From Oikopleura dioica (lineage: Eukaryota; Chordata; Appendicularia; Copelata; Oikopleuridae), in contig OU015567.1 of the NCBI GenBank assembly GCA_907165135.1, forward strand, positions 6,391,001 to 6,455,000: 64,000 nucleotides of DNA, in the 5' to 3' direction. Below are positions 22,901 through 32,280 of the stretch, piece by piece. A program made the position numbers and the translations under genes. Numbering within the stretch: position 1 is the first letter of the stretch; each line of letters begins with the position of its first letter. A model generated the notes under the pieces. It was not told where the DNA came from. It saw nothing but the letters and a program-made list of their open reading frames with translations, and searched no databases.

Positions 22901-23254
22901 ATAAAAACTGATTTTTTATTCAATAAAATTGCTAGAGTGCCCGGTTCCGATGGATCCACTCGTCGCGATGGCCATTATCGCTGGTAGTATCCTTTTCCTA
23001 GGTCTTCTGATCTTAGTCCTTCTCAAAATTGCTCTCATCGTTTATGAGAGAATGGAGTACAAACAGTTTTTAAAAGACCAGAAGCTTTTGCAGTACCAGG
23101 TATCAAATAGAAAACGCCTCTTCCTCCCCAAATCAGTTTTTGCCGAGAATCGAGAGTAAATTATTTTTAGGGAAATAATCCAATCTACCAAAAGCCGGAA
23201 ACAACTCACAGAACCGACAATATCGTTTATCGAGGCGCTGCCCTAAGGTCGTAA
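19973..23254 (+). CDS. ITGB: integrin beta subunit
   Basis: Starts at ATG 19973; a PSI domain follows (CQDPSIETCRDCILRGPDC, then AWC). The beta-I domain carries the MIDAS motif in YYVMDLSQSMQDD. A hybrid-domain return and Cys-rich I-EGF repeats follow (GNYSCGQCVCPEGQTGNMCEC, CSGFGSCVCGKCQC, CSGNGDCNCGKCEC), then a beta-tail domain. Two alternative transmembrane exons come next (22624-22790 and 22936-23099). The shared last exon encodes GNNPIYQKPETTHRTDNIVY, with the NPxY talin/PTB-binding motif and a second NxxY-type site. Exon 1 carries a short hydrophobic leader. Beta integrins pair with alpha subunits as cell-matrix receptors. I cannot assign a vertebrate subclass. A TATA-like GATATAAAAAG lies just upstream of the ATG. 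Confidence 0.95.
22624..22790 (+). other. ITGB: integrin beta alternative exon A (transmembrane)
   Basis: Preceded by GTAACTAG and followed by GTAAGT. It starts in phase 1 and ends in phase 0. It encodes ACPEPVNVWMVVGGILGGVV, a hydrophobic span ending KLIICW, then ISRMEVKEFEKMRSKEALTS. The 167-nt exon can join directly to the final GNNPIYQ exon, but joining it to exon B would shift the frame. Confidence 0.85.
22936..23099 (+). other. ITGB: integrin beta alternative exon B (transmembrane)
   Basis: Preceded by TTGCTAG and followed by GTATCA. It has the same entry and exit phases as exon A (164 nt). It encodes ECPVPMDPLVAMAIIAGS, a hydrophobic span ending KIALIV, then YERMEYKQFLKDQKLLQYQ. It is a full alternative to exon A for the extracellular stalk, membrane span and membrane-proximal tail. 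Confidence 0.85.
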
Positions 23255-23737
23255 AAACGATGGTGATCAAATCGAAAGTATCCCAATGACCCAAATGATG
23301 AATGAAAAAAATCCTTCATGATAAATTTAACAGATGCACTACTTCCTCCGTCCCGAAACTTCAAACAAACTGATAAGCTCTTCAAAAACCATGGACGTAC
23401 TACCTTCTTTTGTAAAATAATAAAAATAAAACTACTCATTGTTTCTTTTTTTGCCTATCTTTCTTTTTTCAAGTAATGCTTGCTGAATTCCAAAAAGCTC
23501 GTTTTGCATACTTTTATCTGACAAAAGCTTATTTGTATTTTCCTTAGATCATTCTTTTCCATAAAATCCAAACCTGTAACTTACACAGTCTAACCACCAA
23601 AATGATGATTTCAATTTTGCCTTTCTGCATGTTCAATCCACCACTGACCAAAACTCGTTTTCTCTTACAAATAAAATATATAAAAAATATCTTTAATAAT
23701 GAAATTTTGATTGTTCTAGTTTGTGCATGCTAGCAAG
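23255..23737. other. spacer between integrin beta and eIF5B
   Basis: About 480 bp of AT-rich sequence with AATAAA-like signals near 23415-23430 and 23670. It should hold the integrin 3' UTR and the eIF5B promoter. I see no gene in it. Confidence 0.4.
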
Positions 23738-26700
23738 ATGCCTAAGAAGAAGGCAAACAAGAAGGTTGATGATGACTGGGAAAACGACGTAGAGGAGATG
23801 GAAGCGGAGACCAACCAGGTTTGAAATCAGCTTTCTGAAATTTTAACTATTCTGTTCAATACAGGAGGCCCCTGAAGTATCAGCCAAGGCTGCTCCAGCT
23901 GCGGAGACTGTTGATGACATCGATGATATGTGGTCGGACGATGACAAGAAGAAGAAAGGAAAGAAGGGCAAGAAAGGAAAAGGGCAAGACGCCCAAGAAG
24001 ATCAAGCCCCAACTCCAGGTTTTATTCTTTCTCGAATTGTCATATTCCTTACACTTCGTTTTTAGAACCTGCTGCTGAGGGCCCTGCCATAAAAACGAAG
24101 GCCCAAAAAGCTGCTGAAAAGAAAGAGCGTGAAAAGCAAAAGAAAAAGGAGCAAGCAGCCAAGAAGAAAAAAGGCGGTCAGCAAGAAAAGACCGTGGCCG
24201 AAGTTGCCGCTGAACTCGCTGCTCAAGATGACGAGCCCCAAGACACTGGCAAAAAGGGCAAAAAAGGAAAGAAAGGCGAGGAAGAAAAGCCTAAGAAAAA
24301 GAAGGGCGGTCCGCCAGCTGCTGCTCTCCGTGAAATGCTCGAAGCTCAACGCGCCGCTGAAGAAGCTGAAAAGAAAAGGCGCGAGGAAGAAGAAGCCAAG
24401 GCTGCCGAAGCACTCAGGAAACATAACGAAAAGCTCGAGCAAGAACGACTACGACGCGCGAAGAAGAACGAGCGTGAAAAGAAACGTCTCGAACGACGAA
24501 AAGAAGAGGGTAAAGCCCTTACTGAGAAGCAAAAGCGAGACAAGGCGAGAGCAGAGGCTCTCCTAGCTGATCGCGGAATCGATGTTGATGATGTCGATCA
24601 AGAAGAGGTCAAAGCTGCTCCAGTCAAAATCCTATCAAAAGCACAAAAGAAAAAACTCATGGAGCAAGAAAGACTCCAGCGTGAAGCAGAAGAAGCCGCG
24701 GCAAAAGAAGCTGAAAAGGCCGAAGCTGAAGAAGAGGCAGAAGAAGGCCAAGAAGACTCTCCCGAAGTCAGTGAAGCTGACGAAGAAAGCTCTGGTGACG
24801 ATTGGGACAATTCCTCTTCTGACGAAGACGAGGCGGAGAAAGACGAGGCGGAAGAAGAGGCCGAGAAGCCTGCCGTAAAAGAAGCGCCCAAAGCTGCTGC
24901 CAAAAAAGAAACCGAAGACTTGAGTGTCAAACAATCCGGCCCGCGACCTGATGACTTCTTCGAAATCGCCGACGTTCACAAGCGAATCAAAAAGCGAAGA
25001 AAATACAACAAGGAAAACGCGATCGAAGGCGATTACAGATGTCCCATTGTTTGTGTCCTTGGCCACGTAGATACCGGAAAGACCAAATGCCTCGACAATC
25101 TTAGACGGACGAACGTCCAAGACGGAGAAGCTGGTGGTATCACGCAGCACATTGGCGCAACGAACGTTCCTCTTGATTGTATTGAAAAGCGAACCTCGTT
25201 TGTCAAAAAAGTCGCGTTCGGCGAAAAACTTGACATTCAAATCCCCGGCTTGCTTATTATCGATACACCCGGTCACGAGTCTTTCTCGAACTTGAGATCA
25301 AGAGGATCCTCTCTTTGCGATGTTGCTATTCTTGGTAATGAATAATGCAATGAATCTGATCATTACCATATTTCTAGTGGTTGATATCATGCACGGTCTC
25401 GAAAATCAGACCCGTGAGTCCATTAAGCTTCTCAAAAAGAAACGCTGTCCCTTTGTCGTCGCTTTGAATAAAATTGATAGAATTTATGAATGGAAGTCTT
25501 CCCCTCATCCAGAGTTGCAAATTTTTGAAATTTTTTTCTGAGCTGAGCTAGCTGAGCTGAGGTTGAAACTGAGCTGAGCTGAGCTGAGCTGGCTCCTCAT
25601 AAAAAACAACTGAGCTGAGCTGAGCTGAGCTGGTTTTTTTCAAAAAAATTGAGCTGAGCTGAGCTGGGGCATATTTGAAAATTTTTGAGCTGAGCTGAGC
25701 TGAGCTGACGATTTCTCAAACTGAGCTAGCTGAGCTGAGCTGACCATTTTTTTATGCTGAGCTAGCTGAGCTGAGCTGAGCTAGCTGAGCTGAGCGGAGA
25801 AAGCTGATTTTTATTTACTACAAAAAATGTCAAAATAATGTGTTGAAGCGAATTTCAACCTTCTTGAGTAGATGGACAAGGAGCCCCTGCCCTCACACAC
25901 CCCTAGACCAGCATCTCACTCGCAACATCGCACTTTTTTGACATAAAAAATTTATTCTGTCATTTAACAATAAGGAATTCTCCAAAATATTATACAGTGG
26001 TATCATTTATGTGGATGAGCCAATGTTTCAACCTTCTAGCGTAGATGGACAGGGAGCCCCTGCCCTCGCACACCCCTAGACCAGTCTCTCACATTCGCAA
26101 TCACATATTTACCATCTGTACTTTATTATTTTTTTATTGGAAGCCCTTTTTTATTTAATTTCTCTCTTGTTTCAAAGAAAACTCGAATTATTTCTATATA
26201 AAATTGACCAACAGGAAAGCATGAACAGAAAATACGTCGAAGTTTTTGAAAAAAAGACCAATCAAAAGTGGTTCGATCTTTGTCAGCTCAATAGACTGAG
26301 CTGAGCTGAGCTAGCTGAGCTGAGGTCAAAATTGAGCTAGCTGAGCTGAGCTAGCTCTTTTCGAAGAACCATTGAGCTGAGCTAGCTGAGCTGAGGTCAA
26401 ATTGAGCTGAGCTGAGCTGAGCTGACCCTCACCTCAAAATTTCTGAGCTGAGCTGAGCTGAGCTGTAGCTCAGCTAGCTCAGATAGCTCAGCTCAGCTAG
26501 CTCACAAAATTTGCAACTCTGCCCTCATCAAGTAAGTGGTTTTACTCGGAACAGCAGACTCATGCTTTCTAGGATGTTCGAAAAACGATTGATAATCAAA
26601 AGGAAAGCACGAGGAACCAGTTCAAGAAGCTCTATGACAATGTATATACACAGATGGCCGTTGAGGAGCTGAACGTCAAGTTGTTCTGGGAGCTTGAAGG

Positions 26701-28193
26701 CGAAGATGCAGCAGAATGGATCCCAATTGTCCCTACCTCCGCCATTACAGGTCAGATAAAAAGAATCTCTCATCATTAACTTTTTTTAGGTGATGGTATG
26801 GGCAACCTAATCGCTCAAGTCATCGATTCTGCTCAAAACATCGTCGGTAAAAAGATCACTTACAATGCGTAAGTCATAAAAACATCTTTATTTTTCTCAA
26901 CGATTAATTCAGCGGTGTCAAATGTACCGTTATGGAAGTGAAGACAATCGAAGGACTCGGAAAATCAGTAGACGCCATTCTTGTGAATGGCTGTCTTCAA
27001 AACGGCGACCAAATGGTCCTCGCCGGTCAGCAAGGACCATTCGCCACGCATATTAGGCAAATCTACACTCCTCCGGTCAACAAGGATCTACGAGTGAAAA
27101 ACGCTTGGGTCAAACATGACCGGGTCAAGGGCGCAACTGGTGTCAAAGTCGTCGGTCGAGGAGAAGAAATCGAAAAGGCACTTGCTGGCATGCCGATGTA
27201 CATTGCTCGGCAAGATGACGAAGTGGAATACTTCAAAGCAGAGCTTGAGGATGAAATCGGCGATGCTTTGGATGCGATTAGATGCTCAGGAGAAGGTGTC
27301 TACGTTCAGGCATCTACTCTTGGCTCTCTCGAAGCCCTCCTCGAATATCTTCGGTAAGAAAAAGTGGCTGAATTCAAACTTGACCGTCTTTTAGAACCGA
27401 AAAAGTCAAGTACTCTGGCATCAACATCGGCCCAGTCAACAAGCGTGACATCATGCGAGCGTCGACAATGCTTGAGCACGATGAAAAGTACGGAGTTGTC
27501 CTCGCCTTCGATGTTCCAGTCACCCGAGATGCACAAGAGCTCGCCGATAGTTTTAAACCGCCAATTAAGGTACTGCAAGCATTGTTACAGATGCTAATGA
27601 TTCGATTTAGATTTTCACGGCAAATATTATTTATCACTTGACAGACATGTTCGAGAAACATCTCAAAGACCAGAAGAAGCAAAAACAAGAAGAGCTCAAG
27701 GAAGTTGCCATCTTCCCTGCTAAAATGTCTATCCTGCCAGATTGTATTTTCGCAAAAAGAGATCCTATCGTCATCGGTGTCAAAATCGATGATGGCCAGT
27801 TGAGAGTAGGAGCACCAATTTGTGTACCAAACAAGGTTTGCAAGAGCTGCTTTGTCTTTGTAAAGACTGTGTTAAGGAAAACATGTGTATTGGCGCAGTT
27901 TCATCCATTGAAAGCAGTAACAAGCCGGTAGATGTGGCCAAGAAGGGCGAGGAAGTCTGTATCAAGATCGAAAACACGACAGGCGATGCACCAAAAATGT
28001 TGGGTCGCCACTTCGAAAAGACTGATTACCTCTGCACGAGGATATCCAGAGATGGAATCGACGCATTGAAAGAGTAAGTTTGAACTTTGCCCGGGCGTGA
28101 GTCATCCTTGTTTTCAGATGGTTCCGAGATGAAATGACGAAGCAAGATTGGAAGCTCTGCATTGAGCTCAAGAAGACCTTCAAGATCCTTTGA
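23738..28193 (+). CDS. EIF5B: translation initiation factor eIF5B
   Basis: Starts at ATG 23738 ([20 protein letters not shown]). A long Lys/Glu-rich low-complexity N-terminus precedes the GTPase domain. That domain has GHVDTGKTK (G1), GGITQHIGA (switch I), DTPGHESF (G3) and NKID (G4). Domains II-IV follow, with [31 protein letters not shown] and [15 protein letters not shown], then the C-terminal [20 protein letters not shown]. The protein ends KKTFKIL. eIF5B joins ribosomal subunits at the end of initiation. The exon after [14 protein letters not shown] is interrupted by a 1-kb transposon-like element; the remaining exons look intact, with introns of about 40-60 nt. Whether this allele makes full-length protein depends on how the insertion is spliced. 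Confidence 0.93.
25540..25800. repeat. GAGCTGAGCT pentamer array, left block
   Basis: Tandem TGAGC/GAGCTG pentamers, with occasional AGCTAGCTGAGC variants, fill the left arm of the inserted element. They are broken by short A/T stretches. The sequence is low-complexity and partly self-complementary (AGCT). Confidence 0.85.
25853..26105. repeat. direct repeat pair in the core of the hAT-like element
   Basis: Two copies of about 75 bp begin TTTCAACCTTCT at about 25853 and 26026. Both contain GTAGATGGACA, then GGAGCCCCTGCCCTC and ACACCCCTAGACCAG. They differ at a few positions and are separated by about 100 bp of AT-rich sequence. Confidence 0.8.
26296..26500. repeat. GAGCTGAGCT pentamer array, right block
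   Basis: The same pentamer arrays as the left block. At the far right, from about 26465, the orientation flips to AGCTCAGCTAGCTCA before the terminal inverted repeat. Confidence 0.85.
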
Positions 28194-28458
28194 GTGGTGC
28201 AATTCAATTGCGTTTATGTGATGTTGTGCAGCGATCACCGGGTCAAACGCGACCCAGTTCTATAGAATTTTTTACTTATGAGCCGGACCAACTTAAACTC
28301 CGCCAAGTTCATGAAAAACTAATAGGTCAATTTCTTCTTCTGTTCACGGTTCTGTTTACTTAACTGAGACAGTTAAGTTATCAGCGGTTCATTAGGTTTC
28401 AATTCCATGCATACTACGCCTAATCACCATTTTTGTCTATCCTAAAAATGGGTCGATA

Positions 28459-28847
28459 CTGAATATGTAACGAATGTAACGAATGTAACGAATGTAACGA
28501 GTTTGCTGACAATGTAACGAAAACGGAGACATGTTGTTTTTATTAGCTGATTCTAGAAACTTTTTCTAAAGAGCGATCTTGGGGAGTTTTACTAAATACA
28601 ACAATTTAACATATCCAAAATAGCAAAAAAAGCCAAAAAGGATACAGAATAGCATAAATATGGTAGATTCGTTTTCCATACCCGCTCTGAATGATTCAAA
28701 ACGCCCGCTCCGCGGGTAAAAATGTAGGAAACTCAAGGGGGTGAAATTAGAAAAACAAAAAATCTCTAGAATTTTACTGACAATGTAACGAGAAAAAGAC
28801 ATGTTTATGAGTTTTCGTTACATTCGTTACATTCGTTACATATTCAG
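28459..28847. mobile_element. MITE with TA target duplication upstream of LAP3
   Basis: The ends CTGAATATGTAACGAATGTA (from 28459) and TACATTCGTTACATATTCAG (to 28847) are inverted copies. TA flanks both sides (28457-28458 and 28848-28849), the Tc1/mariner pattern. Subterminal tandem CGAATGTAA units are repeated three to four times at each end. There is no ORF for a transposase in its 389 bp. The element ends 30 bp before the LAP3 ATG. Confidence 0.85.
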
Positions 28848-28877
28848 TACCGTCGTAAAAATGCTCTTCAGAATAAA

Positions 28878-31063
28878 ATGTTTCGCCGGGCCGGTGTGGT
28901 CTTATCACAGCGGTTCCGCTCCCGCCAGGCGCTTGTCGTGCCCATGGTCGAGGACGGAACAAACCAGACCTTTCTAGAGCTGAACGAAAAGTCTGGCTCG
29001 ATTCTTCAGAAGCATCTTGACGCACTCGGCGGTCCACCAAAAGCCGGGCAGGTTAGGCAACTGCCCTCCTCTGATGACGAGTTCGACATCATCGCCATTG
29101 TTGGACAGAGCAACAAAGCTGACCCAAGCGAAAATCGGGATGTTAATTTGGAAAACGTACGAGCTGCTGTCGCGAATGGCGTCAAAGCGCTGAACGGACT
29201 CCAAATTGAAAAAGTTCAAATCGCGGTTGATTCTGAAGCAGCGCAGGCCGCAGGAGAGAGTGCTAAAATGACGGCGTGGACTTATAAAGCGGATAAACGC
29301 GAGAAAATCCCACAGAAATTTTCTGTTTTTAAAAAAGATAGTTTGGAGTTTGATCAAGGAAAGCGTTCAAAAAAATCGTTGTTGATTTCATCGATGTTTC
29401 AAACGACAAAAAATAACGCTGAAAAGGTTTAATTCTTGGTGAGGCTCAAAATATCGCTCGTGAATTAATGGAACTCCCTGGAAACTTATTAACGCCATCA
29501 ATTTTCGCGGATAAATGTGTGGCTCTTTTGGAACCACTCGGAGTAAAAGTAAATGTCTACGGAGCTGATTGGATTAAAGAACAAAACATGAATGCGTTTT
29601 GGTCCGTCGCAAAAGGCAGTAGTGAGGAGCCTAAATTTGTCGAAATGATCTGGGAACCAGAAGTTAAAAACCGAGAGGAAACCTTTGCTCTTGTCGGAAA
29701 AGGTGTGACCTTCGACAGTGGTGGAATCTCTATCAAGCCATCGGCAAACATGGGCGACATGCGAGGCGATATGGGCGGAGCTGCCGTCACTGTTGCAACG
29801 ATGTACGCCGCTGCCAAGCTTAAAATCCCCGGAAAAGTCCTCGCGACAACCCCTTTGGCCGAAAATATGCCCTCATCGAACGCTTCAAAACCGGGAGATG
29901 TAGTCATCGCGCGTAATGGAAAATCCATTCAAATTGACAACACAGATGCGGAGGGTCGTCTTTTGCTCTGTGACGCGCTAGGTACCAATCATTTTTTCCT
30001 CGAATCTTCTCTAATTTCATTTGAAATTCAGATTACACAGCCGAGGTTCATAAGCCAGCTGCGATGATTGATTCAGCAACATTAACAGGGGCTATGGTAA
30101 TCGCTCTTGGTGACGGAGCCACTGGCGTTTTCTGCAAAGACAACGACTTGTGGAATTTAATCGAGAAGAGTGGCCACGAAACAGGCGATCGAGCTTGGCG
30201 AATGCCCCATTATCAGCACTACTTTGGTGAGTGAAGCTTTCCTCAACCCCTTTTTAAAACGTGTCATTTACTGTAGAATCTACAGTGTAGATAAAATCAG
30301 CCCAACTCATAATGCCGAGTTAAACAATACTGGTGGTCGCGATGCAGGCTCTGCAACAGCCGCTGCATTCCTATCCGCTTTTGTACCACAAAATGTTCCC
30401 TGGGCTCACTTAGACATTGCAGGAGTTGGCGGCATTTTCCCAGGCGAAGGGGATCCCTTTCCTTATCTTTGCAAAGGAATGAGTGGCCGCCCAACGAGAA
30501 CAATTGTTCGAACGCTTCAAAATTTCTTCGATCCTTGAACTGCTACGAAATATATTGAAAAACTTATAGAATCACGGAAATAATTCAACGTCTAATTTTA
30601 GATGCGATATCTCCCACGCACAATGCTGATTTGAATAACACCGGTGGTCGAGCGGCAGGTATGAGTCTTCGTTGTTTTCCTCTTGGTTCACAGAGGACCA
30701 GAATATTGATATTTACGAAAATCTACAGAATTTATGACTAGAAAGACGCATCTTGGATCATGGAAGTGTTACCCACACGTTTTGTAATATTTGAATAAAA
30801 ATTATTTACAGTCTTCCCATTTGCGGAACATCCTCATTGTCATTTTCCATCATCATTTATTCTCCTCATGCTATTTTAATCCAGGCTCCGCTACGGCCGC
30901 CGGATTCTTGTCGGCATTTGTACCAAAGGATATTCCATGGGCTCATTTCGACATTGCTGGAGTCATGGACACGACTGGATCAACCAACCCTTACATTTGC
31001 AAGGGGATGACAGGAAGACCTACTCGAACTCTTTATCAAACCCTGAAGAACTATTTCAACTAG
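28878..31063 (+). CDS. LAP3: leucine aminopeptidase (M17 family), alternative 3' ends
   Basis: Starts at ATG 28878 ([20 protein letters not shown]), an Arg-rich leader like a mitochondrial presequence. The M17 catalytic domain has [18 protein letters not shown], the GDMGGAA region, and the signature [14 protein letters not shown], with metal-ligand Lys, Asp and Glu residues. It is a two-zinc enzyme that removes N-terminal residues. A 5' intron of about 60 nt near 29363-29428 restores [20 protein letters not shown]. After [13 protein letters not shown] the gene has two alternative C-terminal coding units, one ending at 30538 and one at 31063. The coordinates run to the distal stop. Confidence 0.92.
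30291..30538 (+). other. LAP3: LAP3 alternative 3' coding exon, copy 1 (unsplit)
   Basis: Follows CAGTGTAG and enters in phase 1. It encodes [20 protein letters not shown], then [40 protein letters not shown] and ends TLQNFFDP before TGA 30536-30538. There is no AATAAA between this stop and the start of copy 2, 63 bp later. Confidence 0.85.
30602..31063 (+). other. LAP3: LAP3 alternative 3' coding unit, copy 2 (split by an intron)
   Basis: The first part (30602-30658) follows TTTTAG in the same phase and encodes [18 protein letters not shown]. After an intron of about 226 nt, the second part (30885-31063) encodes [40 protein letters not shown] and ends TLKNYFN. GVM after DIA is closer to the usual animal LAP3 C-terminus than copy 1. 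Confidence 0.85.
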
Positions 31064-31187
31064 TCAACTCTTCATTTGAGCCTGAAATTCATAAGTTACA
31101 TGTAACAATTAATCTTAATTTAATTCTAAAAGAATAAACGCTCGTGCAAAGTTCTATAATTGTTGTAATCAATCTTTTCATCGCAGA

Positions 31188-32128
31188 ATGACTCGAGGAA
31201 CCGAGTCGGGAGACCAGCGAAACGTTGCCTCCGCCGCCAACCTCGGGGGATCCTGGAAGCCTGGCGATGATGCCGCTCGAACTCAAGGACACGTCGCTTA
31301 CGGACCATGCGAAGATCCCATCAAGCAGGAGGTGAAAACAAGGAGGAGATAACACTTTGACAATTTTTTCTAATTTCAGGCCCGAGATGCCAACTTTGCT
31401 GACATCGTCACTCTTCCCATTCTCCCAGAGCCCCAGCAAAATCCTCTCACTGCTGGCATGAACATGTGGAGATCTGGCGAGTTCTCTGCTTACGCACTCA
31501 AGGATCGAATTCTCGGTAATTTTTAATTATTGAAGAGCTGATCTGACTTGATCTTAGGATTCTGGCGATGGGCTAACCAGAACAACACCAACGGCGAGAA
31601 GTGGTTCCACGAAGCTCGCCGACGAGTTCCCGGAGTCTGGGAGTGTTCAACAAATGATCGAGCTTGCATTTACGAAGCTGAGATGCAGTTCAAAAAGGAT
31701 CGAGAAGTCGATCGAATGGTCCTTCAAGTTCTTGAAGACCGCCTTCGATCTGTAAGAAAAAAACCCTTTTTGGGCACATTTTGACATGCCTATCTAGTGC
31801 TGGAACGCCCAGGGATCGCTCTGGGGCGACCGAGACATGAACACAGAGAAATGCAACGAACTCGCCATGTTTAAGCGACAAGCTGATATGAATTACGCTG
31901 CCAAGTACCGAAATTTGAACCACTGGGGTGTCCAGTCCACCAAGGCTCTTATGAAGGTCCTTTCCTTCATTCCATAAAATTTGTTTAAAATCTTCTTTTT
32001 AGCAAAAGAACAGATTTATCGAGAAGAGATGGCTCGAACGTCAGGGAAAATCCTTCGACGAAATCCAAAACATGATGCACGAACCTCTTTCCCAGGCCTT
32101 CTTTTATGACATGTGGAAATGGGTATAA
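31188..32128 (+). CDS. NDUFB10: complex I subunit NDUFB10 (PDSW)
   Basis: Starts at ATG 31188, one base after TTTTCATCGCAG. The exons encode MTRGTESGDQRNVASAANLG, then ANFADIVTLPILPEPQQNPL and ARRRVPGVWECSTNDRACIY, followed by EAEMQFKKDREVDRMVLQVL. The Y/HxxxRRVPxxxEC and CxYEAEMQxKxDxxVD patterns are diagnostic of NDUFB10, an accessory subunit of mitochondrial NADH:ubiquinone oxidoreductase. The C-terminus (EKRWLERQGKSFDEIQ to FYDMWKWV) is longer than in mammals. It lies 124 bp after the distal LAP3 stop and 152 bp before INTS14, so an operon is possible. Confidence 0.9.
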
Positions 32129-32280
32129 ACTGTTTAAAATCAGCTCCATACTACTTTAGTAGTATAAATTGTGTCTGCGAATTATTTATTTTCTAACCAC
32201 TGAATGTTAAAAGAGTGGCCCTGTTCAAAAATTTAATCCAATTCTAACTCATTTAATATTCGATTTGCTTTATTCAGACG

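Larger units (their letters stand above)
25510..26521. mobile_element. hAT-like non-autonomous element inside an eIF5B exon
   Basis: Sixteen-base terminal inverted repeats CAGAGTTGCAAATTTT (25510-25525) and AAAATTTGCAACTCTG (26506-26521) are flanked by identical 8-bp repeats CCCTCATC (25502-25509 and 26522-26529). An 8-bp duplication with CAG-type ends is the hAT pattern. The interior has no transposase ORF. It consists of arrays of the pentamer GAGCT/TGAGC in both flanks around a 450-bp core that contains a direct repeat of about 75 bp. Confidence 0.9.

Noticed and set aside
24062-25276. Long open frames on the - strand and in shifted frames opposite eIF5B
   Set aside because: The Lys/Glu-rich repeats of the eIF5B N-terminus open other frames by composition; the real frame has full GTPase motifs.
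25540-26500. GAGCT arrays considered as a CRISPR-like or satellite array
   Set aside because: The units are 5-bp, irregular and contained within a transposon-like insertion in an animal gene; there are no unique spacers.
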